A stretch of 64,000 nucleotides of DNA from Enterobacteriaceae bacterium RIT714 (GCA_009668015.1 WJYB01000006.1:225058-289057), one strand, 5' to 3'. Shown: positions 39,674-49,636, numbered from the stretch's first letter. The notes: a model not told the origin generated them from the sequence alone. Translations and numbers: made by a program.

Positions 39674-41020
39674 ATGAGCCAGAAAACCCTGTTTAAAAAG
39701 ACTGCGCTGGCAGTTGCAGTGGCAATCGTATCAACGTCCGCCTGGTCAGCGGGCTTCCAGCTTAACGAATTTTCTTCCTCTGGCCTTGGCCGTGCATATT
39801 CCGGGGAAGGCGCAATTGCCGATGACGCAGGCAACGTGAGCCGTAACCCGGCGCTGATCACTATGTTTGATCGCCCAACCTTCTCAATGGGTGCCGTTTA
39901 TATCGATCCTGATGTCAACGTGAGCGGAAAATCCAATTTAACCGGACAAAGTGCTAACCAGGACAACATTGCGCCAGTTGCCTGGGTTCCTAACATGCAC
40001 TTTGTTATGCCAATTAACGATCAGTTTGGTTGGGGCGCGTCTGTGACGTCCAACTATGGTCTGGCAACAGAATTCAATGACAGCTACGCGGCGGGTATTT
40101 ACGGCGGTAAAACTGACCTGCAAACCATTAACCTGAATCTGAGCGGCGCTTATCGTCTTGACAGCAACTGGAGCTTCGGTGTTGGCTTCGATGCGGTGTA
40201 CGCGAAAGCGAAAATTGAGCGCTATGCTGGCTCACTCGGCCCGCTGCTGGCTGGTCAGTTACAAGGTATGGTTCCACCGTCAATGCTTGATGGTATTAAT
40301 TCACCTGATGACCAGATCGCGTATCTGAAAGGCGACGAGTGGGGATTCGGCTGGAACGCCGGCATCCTTTATGAGCTGGACAAAAACAACCGCTGGGGCC
40401 TGACCTACCGTTCTGAAGTGAAAATCGACTTCGACGGTGACTATAAAAGCTCCATTGACCCGAACCTGAGCAATATCTTCGCCAGCATGGGGCTGACCGG
40501 TCTCCCGGCAGGTACCGGTGGCAGAACACAGAATGGCGCTCTGACCCTGAACTTGCCTGAAATGTGGGAAGTGTCGGGTTATAACCGCGTTGCGCCGCAG
40601 TGGGCCGTCCACTATAGCCTGACCTACACCAGCTGGAGTCAATTCCAGGAGCTGAAAGCAACGGGCAATAACGGCCAGACGCTGTTCTATAAAGATGAAA
40701 GCTTCAAAGATGCTTATCGTATCGCGCTGGGTACGACCTACTATTACGATAAGAACTGGACCTTCCGCACCGGTATCGCGTTCGATGATAGCCCGGTCCC
40801 GGCTGACAAACGCTCCATTTCTATTCCGGATCAGGACCGTCTGTGGCTGAGCGCCGGTATGACTTACGCGTTTAACGACGATGCTTCTGTCGACGTGGGT
40901 GCTTCTTATATGCATGGTCAGAACGTGAGCTTTACTGAAGGTGAAGGCCCTGCTGCTTACACCTTCAAATCTGAAGGTAAAGCCTGGCTGTTCGGTACCA
41001 ACTTCAACTACGCGTTCTAA
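39674..41020 (+). CDS. fadL: Long-chain fatty acid outer-membrane transporter FadL
   Basis: This 448-residue beta-barrel has a 25-residue signal peptide; the mature part begins [20 protein letters not shown], the N-terminal hatch. The [13 protein letters not shown] motif and the C-terminal FGTNFNYAF, ending in Phe as outer-membrane proteins do, are conserved. It carries long-chain fatty acids across the outer membrane. The region at about residues 195-220 differs strongly from what I recall for E. coli. A close in-frame ATG at 39668 is less likely, given the GAGG spacing. Confidence 0.96.
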   Translation: MSQKTLFKKTALAVAVAIVSTSAWSAGFQLNEFSSSGLGRAYSGEGAIADDAGNVSRNPALITMFDRPTFSMGAVYIDPDVNVSGKSNLTGQSANQDNIAPVAWVPNMHFVMPINDQFGWGASVTSNYGLATEFNDSYAAGIYGGKTDLQTINLNLSGAYRLDSNWSFGVGFDAVYAKAKIERYAGSLGPLLAGQLQGMVPPSMLDGINSPDDQIAYLKGDEWGFGWNAGILYELDKNNRWGLTYRSEVKIDFDGDYKSSIDPNLSNIFASMGLTGLPAGTGGRTQNGALTLNLPEMWEVSGYNRVAPQWAVHYSLTYTSWSQFQELKATGNNGQTLFYKDESFKDAYRIALGTTYYYDKNWTFRTGIAFDDSPVPADKRSISIPDQDRLWLSAGMTYAFNDDASVDVGASYMHGQNVSFTEGEGPAAYTFKSEGKAWLFGTNFNYAF

Positions 41021-41033
41021 TCGCGTCGTGATT

Positions 41034-41063
41034 AAAAAAGGTGAGCATTTGCTCACCTTTTTT
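41034..41063. terminator. Bidirectional terminator between fadL and mlaA
   Basis: AAAAAAGGTGAGC and GCTCACCTTTTTT form a 13-bp perfect stem around ATTT, with T-runs on both strands. It serves fadL and the convergent mlaA. Confidence 0.92.
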
Positions 41064-41065
41064 AT

Positions 41066-41818
41066 TTATTCTTTATCAATCTCAGAGAGATCATTCTCGA
41101 TGGCTTTGGCGTTCGGATTATCTTCCGGCTTCAGCTTACCGCCATTGGCGATAAAGTCATGATTCTGGAAGTAGGCTTCGCGCACCATAATGTACGGATC
41201 GGACGACTGACGCAGCAGGCCGTCAGAATCCAGCAGTTGCGCGCGTGTCTCAATACCTTCAACGGTCCATTTACCAATCGACAGCGGCCAGGTCAGCCAC
41301 GACAGGACCGGATAAAGGGTATCCACCATGTCACCACCGTCATCACGAACAGTAAAGCTGCCGTAGAACGGTAAGTGCATATAAGGACCATAACCCACAC
41401 CATAACTGCCGAGCGTACTGCCGAAACGGTGCGGCTGTTCACGCTGCAGTTTCGGATTGGCCATTCCCGCCACATCAATAAAGCCACCCATACCTAACAG
41501 ACTGTTCAGGAAGAAGCGGGTGAAGTGCACCATCCCCTGATAGGGATTACCCTGCAGGAAGAAGTTCAACATAACCGCAGGCTCTTCGAGGTTGCTGGTG
41601 AAGTTACTCATACCGTTACGCGCCGGTTGCGGAACGTAATCGCGCCATGCCACAGCAACCGGACGAACCAGATACGGATCCAGCACGTTATAGTTGAAGC
41701 TATACATGGAACGGTTAAACCCTTCTAAAGGATCGGAGCGCCCCGTTTGCTCACCTGAGCTGGCGCAGCCCACAAGCAAGGTGGTGCCCAGCGCGAGCGC
41801 CGACAGCCGAAGTTTCAT
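41066..41818 (-). CDS. mlaA: Outer-membrane lipid asymmetry lipoprotein MlaA
   Basis: This 250-residue lipoprotein has a signal ending in the lipobox LLVGCAS, with the acylated Cys18. The body has NRSMYSFNYNVLDPYLVRPV and MVHFTRFFLNSLLGMGGFID, typical of MlaA (VacJ). MlaA forms a ring in the outer membrane with porins and removes phospholipids from the outer leaflet for return by MlaC and MlaFEDB. It ends in an acidic tail (NDLSEIDKE). Length fits the family. Confidence 0.95.
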   Translation of the reverse strand: MKLRLSALALGTTLLVGCASSGEQTGRSDPLEGFNRSMYSFNYNVLDPYLVRPVAVAWRDYVPQPARNGMSNFTSNLEEPAVMLNFFLQGNPYQGMVHFTRFFLNSLLGMGGFIDVAGMANPKLQREQPHRFGSTLGSYGVGYGPYMHLPFYGSFTVRDDGGDMVDTLYPVLSWLTWPLSIGKWTVEGIETRAQLLDSDGLLRQSSDPYIMVREAYFQNHDFIANGGKLKPEDNPNAKAIENDLSEIDKE

Positions 41819-42135
41819 TTATTTCTCCCTGTTAAGTATGGCTATCGTCGATTGCCATCCGTAACGGAGCGCATGACGCTCCATCTGAAAACATGCAAAT
41901 GATTGTAACAGCACGCTTCCGGATGTCTACGCACACAATGACGGGCAGCCATCCGCCATCGCTCTAATCACAGCATAGCCTGGCTTTATGGTTTCATTTC
42001 GGCGGCCATATTATCCAGTGCCAGCATAAGTTGTATCGCGTTTATTGCCATTGCAGGGAAAATAAGAGCTTCCCCAAGGGCAATGTCCGGAAAACCGCTA
42101 CGATTAGAGTGATGATAACGCAGCGAGATGCCTCT
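41819..42135. other. Intergenic region between mlaA and yfdC
   Basis: This 317-bp stretch between two divergent genes must hold both promoters. I see no convincing gene, palindrome or known operator in it. The yfdC frame stays open from 42031, but this part lacks conservation. Confidence 0.5.
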
Positions 42136-43077
42136 ATGGACGACTTAAAAGAAGAGAAGATTGATAAACATACCGACGAACTGGAAGTCGAAAGTGAAGA
42201 AAAACAGCACGGGAAAAAAATCGAGATAGACGAAGATCATCTCCCCTCCCGCGCGATGGCTATTCACGAACATATTCGCCAGGACGGCGAAAAAGAGCTT
42301 GAGCGCGACGCGATGGCGCTGCTGTGGTCCGCCATAGCCGCAGGGCTATCAATGGGTGCATCGCTGCTGGCGAAAGGTATTTTTCACGTGCAGCTGGAGG
42401 GCATTCCCGGCGGATTTTTGATTGAAAATCTCGGGTACACCTTTGGCTTTGTCATTGTGATCATGGCCCGACAGCAGCTCTTTACTGAAAACACCGTCAC
42501 GGCGGTACTGCCGGTCATGCAAAGCCCGACGTGGGGAAATTTCGGGCTTCTGATGCGGCTCTGGGGCGTGGTGCTGCTGGGCAATATTATTGGTACCGGC
42601 GTTGCCGCATGGGCGTTCGAGTATATGCCGATATTTGATGAGCCCACCCGCGATGCCTTCGTCAAAATCGGGATGGACGTCATGAAGAACACGCCGGCCG
42701 AAATGTTCTCCAATGCCATCATCTCCGGCTGGATTATTGCCACTATGGTCTGGATGTTCCCGTCAGCGGGCGCGGCAAAAATTGTGGTGATTATCTTAAT
42801 GACGTGGCTTATTGCGCTGGCCGATACCACTCATATCGTGGTGGGAACGGTGGAAGTGCTCTATCTGGTATTCAACGGTACACAGCACTGGAGCGATTTT
42901 TTCTGGCCATTCGCCCTGCCCACTCTCGCGGGGAATATCTGCGGTGGGACCTTTATCTTTGCCCTGCTCAGTCATGCGCAAATTCGTAATGACATGTCCA
43001 ATAAGCGTAAGGCAGAACTGAAGGAAAAAGAAAAATCCCGGCAAAACAATGATGAAAAGTCGAAAAAAACAGGTTAA
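42136..43077 (+). CDS. yfdC: Formate/nitrite transporter family membrane protein YfdC
   Basis: This 313-residue protein has a charged N-terminal extension (MDDLKEEKIDKHTDELEVES) of about 70 residues. A formate/nitrite-transporter-type core with about six spans follows (LLWSAIAAGLSMGASLLAKG; GVVLLGNIIGTGVAAWAFEY; ILMTWLIALADTTHIVVG). The C terminus is strongly basic (KRKAELKEKEKSRQ). Substrate is unknown. The start at 42136 fits the E. coli length of about 310 better than the upstream ATG. It lies just upstream of argW, as in E. coli. Confidence 0.9.
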   Translation: MDDLKEEKIDKHTDELEVESEEKQHGKKIEIDEDHLPSRAMAIHEHIRQDGEKELERDAMALLWSAIAAGLSMGASLLAKGIFHVQLEGIPGGFLIENLGYTFGFVIVIMARQQLFTENTVTAVLPVMQSPTWGNFGLLMRLWGVVLLGNIIGTGVAAWAFEYMPIFDEPTRDAFVKIGMDVMKNTPAEMFSNAIISGWIIATMVWMFPSAGAAKIVVIILMTWLIALADTTHIVVGTVEVLYLVFNGTQHWSDFFWPFALPTLAGNICGGTFIFALLSHAQIRNDMSNKRKAELKEKEKSRQNNDEKSKKTG

Positions 43078-43152
43078 ACGGTGACTCTTTAAGCAGTCAG
43101 GCGGCATCATGCTTAACGCAAAGTATAAATAACGTTATACTCGTGCCGCCTC

Positions 43153-43227
43153 GTCCCCTTAGTTAAATGGATATAACGAGCCCCTCCTAAGGGCTAGTTG
43201 CAGGTTCGATTCCTGCAGGGGACACCA
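43153..43227 (+). tRNA. argW: tRNA-Arg (anticodon CCT)
   Basis: This 75-nt tRNA begins GTCCCCTTAG and ends GGGGACACCA, with CCA encoded. The anticodon loop CTCCTAA gives CCT (reading AGG), and the T-arm is GCAGGTTCGATTCCTGC. In E. coli K-12 argW is the attachment site of prophage KplE1; here no integrase gene follows, and lpxP comes within 1 kb. The site is thus unoccupied, or occupied only by a tiny insert. Confidence 0.96.
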
Positions 43228-43333
43228 TCTGGCGCATCTGCCTCGCATTACACCACATCATAGAAATTGCTGTTTTTTGGCATAGTCCGCGCAATCAGCT
43301 GTTCCTCGCTTACCATCCTCTAGGGAGATTTTC

Positions 43334-43711
43334 TTGAAAATTTTACTGCTGCTAAGCCTCATCACCCTCCTTATCTCACCTACTTTTGCCGCGACGGCGG
43401 TTAAACTCTCCTGTTCGATACGTGATAATGTGACGGTCTCCCAGTTCAAATATCAGCTCAGTACAATGAAATGGGACAATCGTTTTCAAATTGCCTCAGG
43501 CGTTAAGCATGCACGCACCAAAAATAATATTCCGTATGCGGTGACGCGTTTCAGGAACGGCGATAAACTTGTGGTGTTTGAGGACTCTCAGCAATATTTT
43601 CTGGTCTATGCCAACAGTGACACGCCGGATCGGTGTGAGTTAATTGAGTCTTACGACTACGACGTGACGGAACTACCGCGGTTTCACAAATTGAGTTCAG
43701 CCTCACAGTAA
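43334..43711 (+). CDS. Uncharacterised secreted protein (125 residues)
   Basis: I do not recognise this gene. The product has a clear signal peptide (MKILLLLSLITLLISPTFAA; cleavage near residue 19-20) and a mature part of about 105 residues with just two cysteines, Cys27 and Cys101, which could form a disulfide. It is mixed alpha/beta in look, without repeats or membrane spans. The start is TTG, with AGGGAG seven bases upstream. It lies 106 bp after argW, at a position that in E. coli holds a prophage. A hairpin-free A+T-rich region follows. Possible roles include a periplasmic inhibitor or binding protein, but nothing supports one over another. Confidence 0.75.
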   Translation: MKILLLLSLITLLISPTFAATAVKLSCSIRDNVTVSQFKYQLSTMKWDNRFQIASGVKHARTKNNIPYAVTRFRNGDKLVVFEDSQQYFLVYANSDTPDRCELIESYDYDVTELPRFHKLSSASQ

Positions 43712-44154
43712 CCTTTTTAGCCTGTTGATAGCGAATAACCAGCAGGCTTTTATTTAATTTCAGTCAATAATTGTTTTATATTTACGACAACATTGACGGT
43801 TTTAACGACGAGGTGAATAAACGGGTATTCTCAGGTTATCTCTCTCCATACAACAAGAAAATAACATTGGCCTTTCGATTAATACCCCTCATAATTTCCC
43901 CCAGGCCGAAAATGTTTTGTGCAAAATGAAAACTTACGGATTGCCGCCTAAGGGATTGGTTTCACACTGTAACTAGTCATGGCACAGAGAGTGTAAGGAT
44001 GCTAATCTACGCAGCCCACCCTATGTTGGCAGTGGCCGGGCAGTGCCGTAAAGTTCGGTAAGACCTGAAACCATCGCCCTGAACTACGGTCTAATCAGCA
44101 TATTGTAACGCAGCCTTTGCGTTATCTAATCAGGCTTTATATAGGTTCACTACT
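43712..44154. other. Long leader/intergenic region upstream of lpxP
   Basis: This 443-bp stretch has no convincing gene. At 44046-44089 the sequence CCGTAAAGTTC can pair with GAACTACGG (9 bp, AA bulge), giving a hairpin that starts about 110 bp before the lpxP start. In E. coli lpxP is induced by cold, so a structured leader is plausible. No known small RNA is recognised here. Confidence 0.45.
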
Positions 44155-45072
44155 TTGTCTCAATGCAAATTCGAACGTGCATTTCTTCACCCACGTTACT
44201 GGCTCACCTGGTTTGGCCTTGGCCTTCTTTGGTTACTCGTTCAGATGCCTTATCCCGCGATCCATGTACTTGGCTCACGCCTGGGCAGTGCATCCCGTTT
44301 ATTCCTCAAACGTCGCGAGTCCATCGCCCGCAAAAATCTGCAGCTTTGCTTTCCTGATTACAGCGATGAACAGCGCGAAAAAATGATCGCCGAAAATTTC
44401 AAATCCATCGGCATGGCGCTGCTGGAAACCGGTATGGCCTGGTTTTGGCCTGACGAACGCGTACGCAAATGGTTCGATGTGGAAGGCCTGGAAAATCTGC
44501 AACACGTGCAGGCACAGAATCGCGGCGTGATGGTTATCGGCGTCCACTTTATGTCGCTGGAATTGGGCGGCCGAGTAATGGGCCTCTGCCAGCCGATGAT
44601 GGCAACCTATCGCCCACATAACAATGCGTTGATGGAATGGGTGCAAACGCGCGGGCGCATGCGCTCTAACAAGGCGATGATTAGCCGCAATAATTTGCGC
44701 GGTTTAGTCAGTGCGCTAAAAAAAGGCGAAGCGGTGTGGTTCGCGCCCGATCAGGATTACGGTCGCAAAGGCAGCAGTTTTGCCCCGTTCTTCGCGGTGA
44801 AAGATGTCGCTACCACTAACGGCACCTTTGTTATTTCGCGTCTCTCCGGTGCGCCGATGTTAACGGTCACGATGGTCAGGAAAGCGGACAAATCCGGTTA
44901 TCGCCTGTTTATCTCTGAGGAATTGCATAATTATCCACAGGATGAGCATGCCGCCGCCGCCTATATCAACAAAGTAATAGAGAGCGAAATCATGCGCGCG
45001 CCGGAGCAATATCTCTGGGTTCACCGCCGCTTTAAAACCCGCCCTGTCGGTGAGTCCTCTCTCTACGTCTAA
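44155..45072 (+). CDS. lpxP: Palmitoleoyl-ACP lipid A acyltransferase LpxP
   Basis: This 305-residue LpxL-family acyltransferase has an N-terminal membrane anchor (WLTWFGLGLLWLLVQMPYPA) and the catalytic block GVHFMSLELGGRVMGLCQP, with the H-x4-E dyad. FAPDQDYGRKGSSFAPFF follows. LpxP adds palmitoleate to Kdo2-lipid IV-A in place of laurate at low temperature, keeping the outer membrane fluid. The start is TTG; AGG lies about 9 bp upstream, and the first residues (SQCKF) align with E. coli. A perfect terminator follows. Confidence 0.94.
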   Translation: MSQCKFERAFLHPRYWLTWFGLGLLWLLVQMPYPAIHVLGSRLGSASRLFLKRRESIARKNLQLCFPDYSDEQREKMIAENFKSIGMALLETGMAWFWPDERVRKWFDVEGLENLQHVQAQNRGVMVIGVHFMSLELGGRVMGLCQPMMATYRPHNNALMEWVQTRGRMRSNKAMISRNNLRGLVSALKKGEAVWFAPDQDYGRKGSSFAPFFAVKDVATTNGTFVISRLSGAPMLTVTMVRKADKSGYRLFISEELHNYPQDEHAAAAYINKVIESEIMRAPEQYLWVHRRFKTRPVGESSLYV

Positions 45073-45082
45073 TCACTTTCTG

Positions 45083-45112
45083 AGGTTAGTTTCGTTAAGA
45101 AACTAACCTTTT
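45083..45112 (+). terminator. Rho-independent terminator of lpxP
   Basis: AGGTTAGTTTC and GAAACTAACCT form an 11-bp perfect stem around GTTAA, followed by TTTT, 10 bp after the stop. Confidence 0.9.
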
Positions 45113-45428
45113 CAATCACCTGTAATTTCTCTCTGTTATCTTTTTCTCAAACCGTCGCTCAATGCTTTTTATTTCGCGCTGAAATCAAACTGTCGCCGTT
45201 CCACGACACTCGTAAGTACCGGAAAGTATTTAAAAAAATGCCTCTTGTCACCCCTCATTTTTAGGCGTACATTAGCGCCGTCTGGCAACGGGAACGCACA
45301 GAATTCTGAGCTGGAGTCAATGACGTAACGGGATAATTCTTATTTCCGCTTTGCTCTGATTTCAACTCTCTATACTCAGTTGGACTCTATTTTTTAAGGC
45401 GTATCCTTGATACGCGGAGCGATGAAAC

Positions 45429-45500
45429 GTGAAATATTTCTTTATGGGCATTTCGGTGATTGTTTTAGTGTGGGCCGGAACGTTTGCCCTGATGATCTGA
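45429..45500 (+). CDS. ypdK: Small membrane protein YpdK (23 residues)
   Basis: This very small gene encodes 23 residues, starting MKYFFMGISVIVLVWAGTFA and ending LMI. It is a single hydrophobic helix with one basic residue at the N terminus. It closely matches E. coli YpdK, a verified small membrane protein in the same place between lpxP and alaC. The start is GTG, with CGGAGCG 7-12 bases upstream; an E. coli-like leader with a GCGTAT/ATACGC hairpin precedes it. A rho-independent terminator follows 20 bp later. Function is unknown. Confidence 0.88.
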   Translation: MKYFFMGISVIVLVWAGTFALMI

Positions 45501-45520
45501 GCGAAGAAAATACAGTTAAA

Positions 45521-45550
45521 AAAACAGGAGCCGTTGGCTCCTGTTTTTTT
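45521..45550. terminator. Bidirectional terminator between ypdK and alaC
   Basis: AAAACAGGAGCC and GGCTCCTGTTTT form a 12-bp perfect stem around GTT, flanked by A- and T-runs. It serves ypdK and the convergent alaC. Confidence 0.92.
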
Positions 45551-45564
45551 ATGCACTTTTCAGC

Positions 45565-46800
45565 CTAATCAGCGTCGGTGGTGCTTTTTTTATCCGTTGG
45601 CAAAAGCCCGTCAGCGCGGAACATCGCTTTGATGCCTCTCACCGCCTGGCGAATACGATCGCTGTTTTCAATGAGAGCAAATCGTACGTGCGTATCGCCG
45701 TAATCACCAAAACCGATACCTGGTGAAACGCAGACTTTGGCATCCTGGAGAAGTTTTTTGGCAAACTCCAGAGAGCCCATCGCGGCGTACTGCTCCGGGA
45801 TTTTTGCCCAGACATACATAGAGGCTTTCGGCATGTCAACCATCCAGCCCGCTTCATGTAACCCTTTCACCAGCACATCCCGGCGGCGTTTATACTGCGC
45901 CGCAATGTCATGCACACACTGCTGGTCGCCTTCCAGCGCAGCGATCGCCGCCACCTGAAGCGGAGTGAAGGTTCCGTAATCGTGATAACTTTTAATTCGC
46001 GCCAGCGCGTTGACCAGCGTTTTATTACCAACCATAAATCCGATGCGCCACCCTGCCATGTTGTAACTTTTTGACAGCGTAAAGAACTCAACTGCAACAT
46101 CGCGAGCTCCGGGCACTTGCATGATCGAAGGCGCTTTCCAGCCGTCATACACAATATCGGCATAGGCCAGATCGTGAACCACCAGCACATCGTACTGCTT
46201 CGCCAGCGCCACGACTTTTTCGAAGAACTCCAGCTCAACGCATTGCGCCGTTGGGTTCGACGGGAAGCCGAGAATCATCATTTTAGGCTTCGGATAGCTT
46301 TCGCGAATCGCGCGTTCCAGCTCGTTGAAGAAGTCGACGCCTTCCACCAGCGGGACGGAACGGACCTGCGCCCCGGCGATCACCGCGCCATAAATATGGA
46401 TCGGATAGCTCGGATTCGGGACCAGCACCGTATCGCCATGATCCAGCGTTGCCAGCATCAAATGCGCCAGCCCCTCTTTGGAGCCAATGGTCACAATCGC
46501 TTCGCTTTCAGGGTCGAAGTCCACCTGATAGCGATCCTGATACCAACGGCAGATCGCACGACGCAAACGCGGGATCCCGCGAGAGGTGGAGTAGCCATGA
46601 GTGTCAGGGCGCTGAGCAACGGTGCAGAGTTTTTCCACAATGTGGGGCGGCGTGGCCCCATCAGGATTACCCATGCTGAAGTCGATAATGTCTTCGCCGC
46701 GCCGACGCGCAGCCATTTTCAGTTCAGCAGTGATATTAAAAACATAAGGGGGGAGACGATCGATACGCGTAAAACGGCGTTCAGGACTGAATTCAGCCAT
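45565..46800 (-). CDS. alaC: Alanine transaminase AlaC
   Basis: This 411-residue PLP-dependent aminotransferase of fold type I has its PLP lysine in [20 protein letters not shown], with the ring-binding residues in [18 protein letters not shown] and [14 protein letters not shown]. AlaC makes alanine from pyruvate and glutamate. The length is one residue shorter than in E. coli. It is divergent from ypdA, whose product senses pyruvate, so a link through pyruvate supply is natural. Confidence 0.95.
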   Translation of the reverse strand: MAEFSPERRFTRIDRLPPYVFNITAELKMAARRRGEDIIDFSMGNPDGATPPHIVEKLCTVAQRPDTHGYSTSRGIPRLRRAICRWYQDRYQVDFDPESEAIVTIGSKEGLAHLMLATLDHGDTVLVPNPSYPIHIYGAVIAGAQVRSVPLVEGVDFFNELERAIRESYPKPKMMILGFPSNPTAQCVELEFFEKVVALAKQYDVLVVHDLAYADIVYDGWKAPSIMQVPGARDVAVEFFTLSKSYNMAGWRIGFMVGNKTLVNALARIKSYHDYGTFTPLQVAAIAALEGDQQCVHDIAAQYKRRRDVLVKGLHEAGWMVDMPKASMYVWAKIPEQYAAMGSLEFAKKLLQDAKVCVSPGIGFGDYGDTHVRFALIENSDRIRQAVRGIKAMFRADGLLPTDKKSTTDAD

Positions 46801-47186
46801 AGATTCCTCAGAGTCACGTTAGCGCCCGGACCGTCCGAGCGACGCTGCCACGCATGTGGCATGCATAGAAAATAGCCTGATTAAAAACGCGCTGTCGAGA
46901 GGGGAATGAAAAAATAATTCTCACGCTAAAAAGGGATCATCGTTATGAAGAAAAGCGGAAGCGAAATGCAGTGAACGACCGGTCTGACGCATTTTATTTA
47001 ACCAATTGATATCAATAAAATTACATTCACGTTCCGCTGTAAGCTGAATATGAATTGAGTCAGCCACTACCGCCCAATCCCCTTTGAAGAAAAGGGTTTT
47101 TCCTCATTTGATAAAACCGCGCGATTGCTGGTCATTAGGCGTCAGGTTTCCTATCATAGGTTTTTCCCGCTTTTCCAGGTTTACTC
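46801..47186. other. Intergenic region between alaC and ypdA
   Basis: This 386-bp region separates two divergent genes. It contains a hairpin TGCCAC/GTGGCA at 46846-46861 in the alaC leader and an A+T-rich block at 46870-47050 likely to hold both promoters. A nine-codon reading frame at 46945-46974 (MKKSGSEMQ) has no clear ribosome-binding site and is probably chance. Confidence 0.5.
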
Positions 47187-48884
47187 GTGCACGAAATATT
47201 CACTATGCTGCTGGCGGTATTCGACCGCGCGGCATTAATGCTGATTTGTCTTTTCTTCCTGATCCGCATCCGGCTCTTTCGCGAGCTTCTGCACAAATCC
47301 GCCCACTCGCCAAAAGAGCTGCTGGCCGTCACCCTGATCTTCTCGATGTTTGCGCTTTTCAGCACCTGGTCCGGCGTGCCGGTAGAAGGCTCGCTGGTTA
47401 ACGTACGAATTATTGCGGTGATGTCTGGCGGAATTTTATTTGGCCCGTGGGTGGGAATTATCGCCGGTATCATTGCCGGGACGCACCGTTATTTAATTGA
47501 TATTGGCGGGGTAACGGCCATTCCCTGTTTTATCACCAGCATCATTGCGGGGATACTGTCGGGCTGGATTAACCGCAAGATCTCAAAAAAACAGCACTGG
47601 CGGGCAGGTATTGCCGCGGGGATGTTGTGTGAAACGCTAACGATGATCCTCGTGGTCGCATGGGCACCGAATACCGCACTCGGGCTGGATATTGTCTCTA
47701 AGATCGGTATTCCGATGATCCTCGGCAGCGTCTGTATCGGTTTTATCGTCCTGCTGGTGCAGAGCGTCGAGGGTGAAAAAGAGGCCAGCGCCGCGCGGCA
47801 GGCGAAGCTGGCGCTGGATATTGCCAATAAAACGCTGCCGCTGTTCCGCCACGTCAATGCCGAGTCGCTTCGCCAGGTCTGCGATATTATTCGCCGTGAT
47901 ATCCATGCCGATGCGGTGGCCATCACCAATATCGACCATGTGCTGGCCTACGTTGGCGTGGGCGAAGATAACTATCGCGACAGCGACGACACCGTGAGCC
48001 CCACCACGCGTAAGGCAATTAACTACGGTAAAATCATCATTAAAAACAATGATGAAGCTCATCGTACGCCGGAAATACACTCCATGCTGGTGATCCCGCT
48101 GTGGGAGAAAGGCATTGTGACCGGCACGCTGAAAATCTATTACTGCCACGCGCACCAGATCACCTCCACGCTTCAGGAGATGGCCATTGGTTTATCGCAG
48201 ATTATCTCCACCCAGCTGGAGGTCTCTCGCGCCGAGCAGTTACGGGAAATGGCAAATAAGGCAGAGCTGCGCGCGCTGCAAAGCAAGATTAATCCCCATT
48301 TCCTGTTTAATGCCCTGAATGCCATTTCATCCTCCATTCGCATGAATCCGGATACCGCCCGTCAGCTGATTTTTAATCTGTCGCGCTATCTGCGCTATAA
48401 CATTGAACTGAAGGACGATGAGCAGATCGACATCAAAAAAGAGCTGTACCAGATAAAAGACTATATCGCGATTGAGCAGGCGCGCTTTGGCGATAAGCTG
48501 ACGGTTATCTACGATATTGATGAAGAGGTGCATTGCGTGATCCCCAGCCTGCTGATTCAGCCACTGGTTGAGAATGCGATTGTCCACGGCATCCAGCCCT
48601 GCAAGGGCAAAGGCGTGGTTACTATCAGCGTAGCGGAATGCGGTAACCGCGTGCGCGTGGCGGTGCGGGATACTGGCCACGGCATCGATCCTGGCGTGAT
48701 CGCTCGCGTCGAGTCTAACGAAATGCCGGGCAATAAAATTGGTCTGCTGAATGTGCATCACCGCGTGAAGTTGCTGTACGGCGAAGGGCTGCATATTCGT
48801 CGCCTGGAGCCCGGCACTGAAATCGCTTTTTATGTCCCCAATGAACACTTGCCCGTTCATACACAGACGCTGTTGTTACCCTGA
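47187..48884 (+). CDS. ypdA: Pyruvate-responsive sensor histidine kinase YpdA
   Basis: This 565-residue LytS-type sensor kinase has about five to six membrane spans in residues 1-195 ([40 protein letters not shown]), then a GAF domain (about 215-360) and a HisKA_7TM-like kinase part. The phospho-acceptor motif is [16 protein letters not shown], and the ATP lid is [12 protein letters not shown]. In E. coli YpdA with YpdB responds to extracellular pyruvate and induces yhjX. The start is GTG, as in E. coli. The length is identical to the E. coli protein. Confidence 0.96.
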   Translation: MHEIFTMLLAVFDRAALMLICLFFLIRIRLFRELLHKSAHSPKELLAVTLIFSMFALFSTWSGVPVEGSLVNVRIIAVMSGGILFGPWVGIIAGIIAGTHRYLIDIGGVTAIPCFITSIIAGILSGWINRKISKKQHWRAGIAAGMLCETLTMILVVAWAPNTALGLDIVSKIGIPMILGSVCIGFIVLLVQSVEGEKEASAARQAKLALDIANKTLPLFRHVNAESLRQVCDIIRRDIHADAVAITNIDHVLAYVGVGEDNYRDSDDTVSPTTRKAINYGKIIIKNNDEAHRTPEIHSMLVIPLWEKGIVTGTLKIYYCHAHQITSTLQEMAIGLSQIISTQLEVSRAEQLREMANKAELRALQSKINPHFLFNALNAISSSIRMNPDTARQLIFNLSRYLRYNIELKDDEQIDIKKELYQIKDYIAIEQARFGDKLTVIYDIDEEVHCVIPSLLIQPLVENAIVHGIQPCKGKGVVTISVAECGNRVRVAVRDTGHGIDPGVIARVESNEMPGNKIGLLNVHHRVKLLYGEGLHIRRLEPGTEIAFYVPNEHLPVHTQTLLLP

Positions 48885-48898
48885 GGCCGGAGTTAAGC

Positions 48899-49636
48899 AT
48901 GAAAGTCATCATTGTGGAAGATGAGATCCTGGCCCAACAGGAGCTGAGCTGGTTGATAAAAGAACACAGCCAGATGGAGATTGTGGGCACCTTTGAAGAC
49001 GGTCTGGATGTGCTGAAGTTTTTACAGCACAACCGGGTAGACGCCATTTTTCTGGATATTAATATTCCGTCCCTCGACGGAGTGCTGCTGGCGCAAAATA
49101 TCAACCAGTTCGCCCATAAACCGTTTATTGTGTTTGTCACTGCCTGGAAAGAGCATGCGGTGGAGGCGTTCGAACTGGAAGCATTTGACTACATCCTGAA
49201 GCCCTATCAGGAGTCCCGCATCGTCAGCATGTTGCAAAAACTTGAGCTGGCATGGCAGCAGCAGAGCCAGGGAAGCGTCACCCCTGCCCCCGTGACCACA
49301 CGCGAAAACGACACCCTGAATCTGATCAAGGATGAGCGGATTATCGTCACGCCGATGGATGATATTTACTACGCCGAAGCCCACGAAAAGATGACGTTCG
49401 TTTATACCCGCCGGGAGTCATTCGTGATGCCGATGAATATCACCGAATTTTGCAGCAAATTACCGGCCTCGCACTTTTTCCGCTGCCACCGCTCGTTTTG
49501 CGTCAATCTCAATAAAATCCGCGAGATCGAGCCGTGGTTTAACAACACCTATATTTTACGCCTGAAGGATTTGGATTTTCAGGTGCCAGTGAGTCGCAGC
49601 AAGGTGAAGGAATTTCGGCTGTTAATGCATTTTTAA
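48899..49636 (+). CDS. ypdB: LytTR-family response regulator YpdB
   Basis: This 245-residue response regulator has a receiver domain with acidic pocket (IIVEDE, residues 4-9) and phospho-acceptor Asp53 in IFLDINIPSLDGV. The LytTR DNA-binding domain runs from about residue 135 to the end (ITEFCSKLPASHFFRCHRSF). It lies 14 bp after ypdA and forms one operon with it. In E. coli the next gene is the regulator ypdC followed by PTS genes; here glk follows directly. Confidence 0.95.
   Translation: MKVIIVEDEILAQQELSWLIKEHSQMEIVGTFEDGLDVLKFLQHNRVDAIFLDINIPSLDGVLLAQNINQFAHKPFIVFVTAWKEHAVEAFELEAFDYILKPYQESRIVSMLQKLELAWQQQSQGSVTPAPVTTRENDTLNLIKDERIIVTPMDDIYYAEAHEKMTFVYTRRESFVMPMNITEFCSKLPASHFFRCHRSFCVNLNKIREIEPWFNNTYILRLKDLDFQVPVSRSKVKEFRLLMHF

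Noticed and set aside
43228..45072. Integrated prophage or genomic island at argW
   Set aside because: No integrase, excisionase or structural gene is present, and core gene lpxP follows within 1 kb.
46945..46974. Leader peptide upstream of alaC/ypdA (MKKSGSEMQ)
   Set aside because: It has no convincing ribosome-binding site or terminator/antiterminator pair, and the composition does not point to alanine control.
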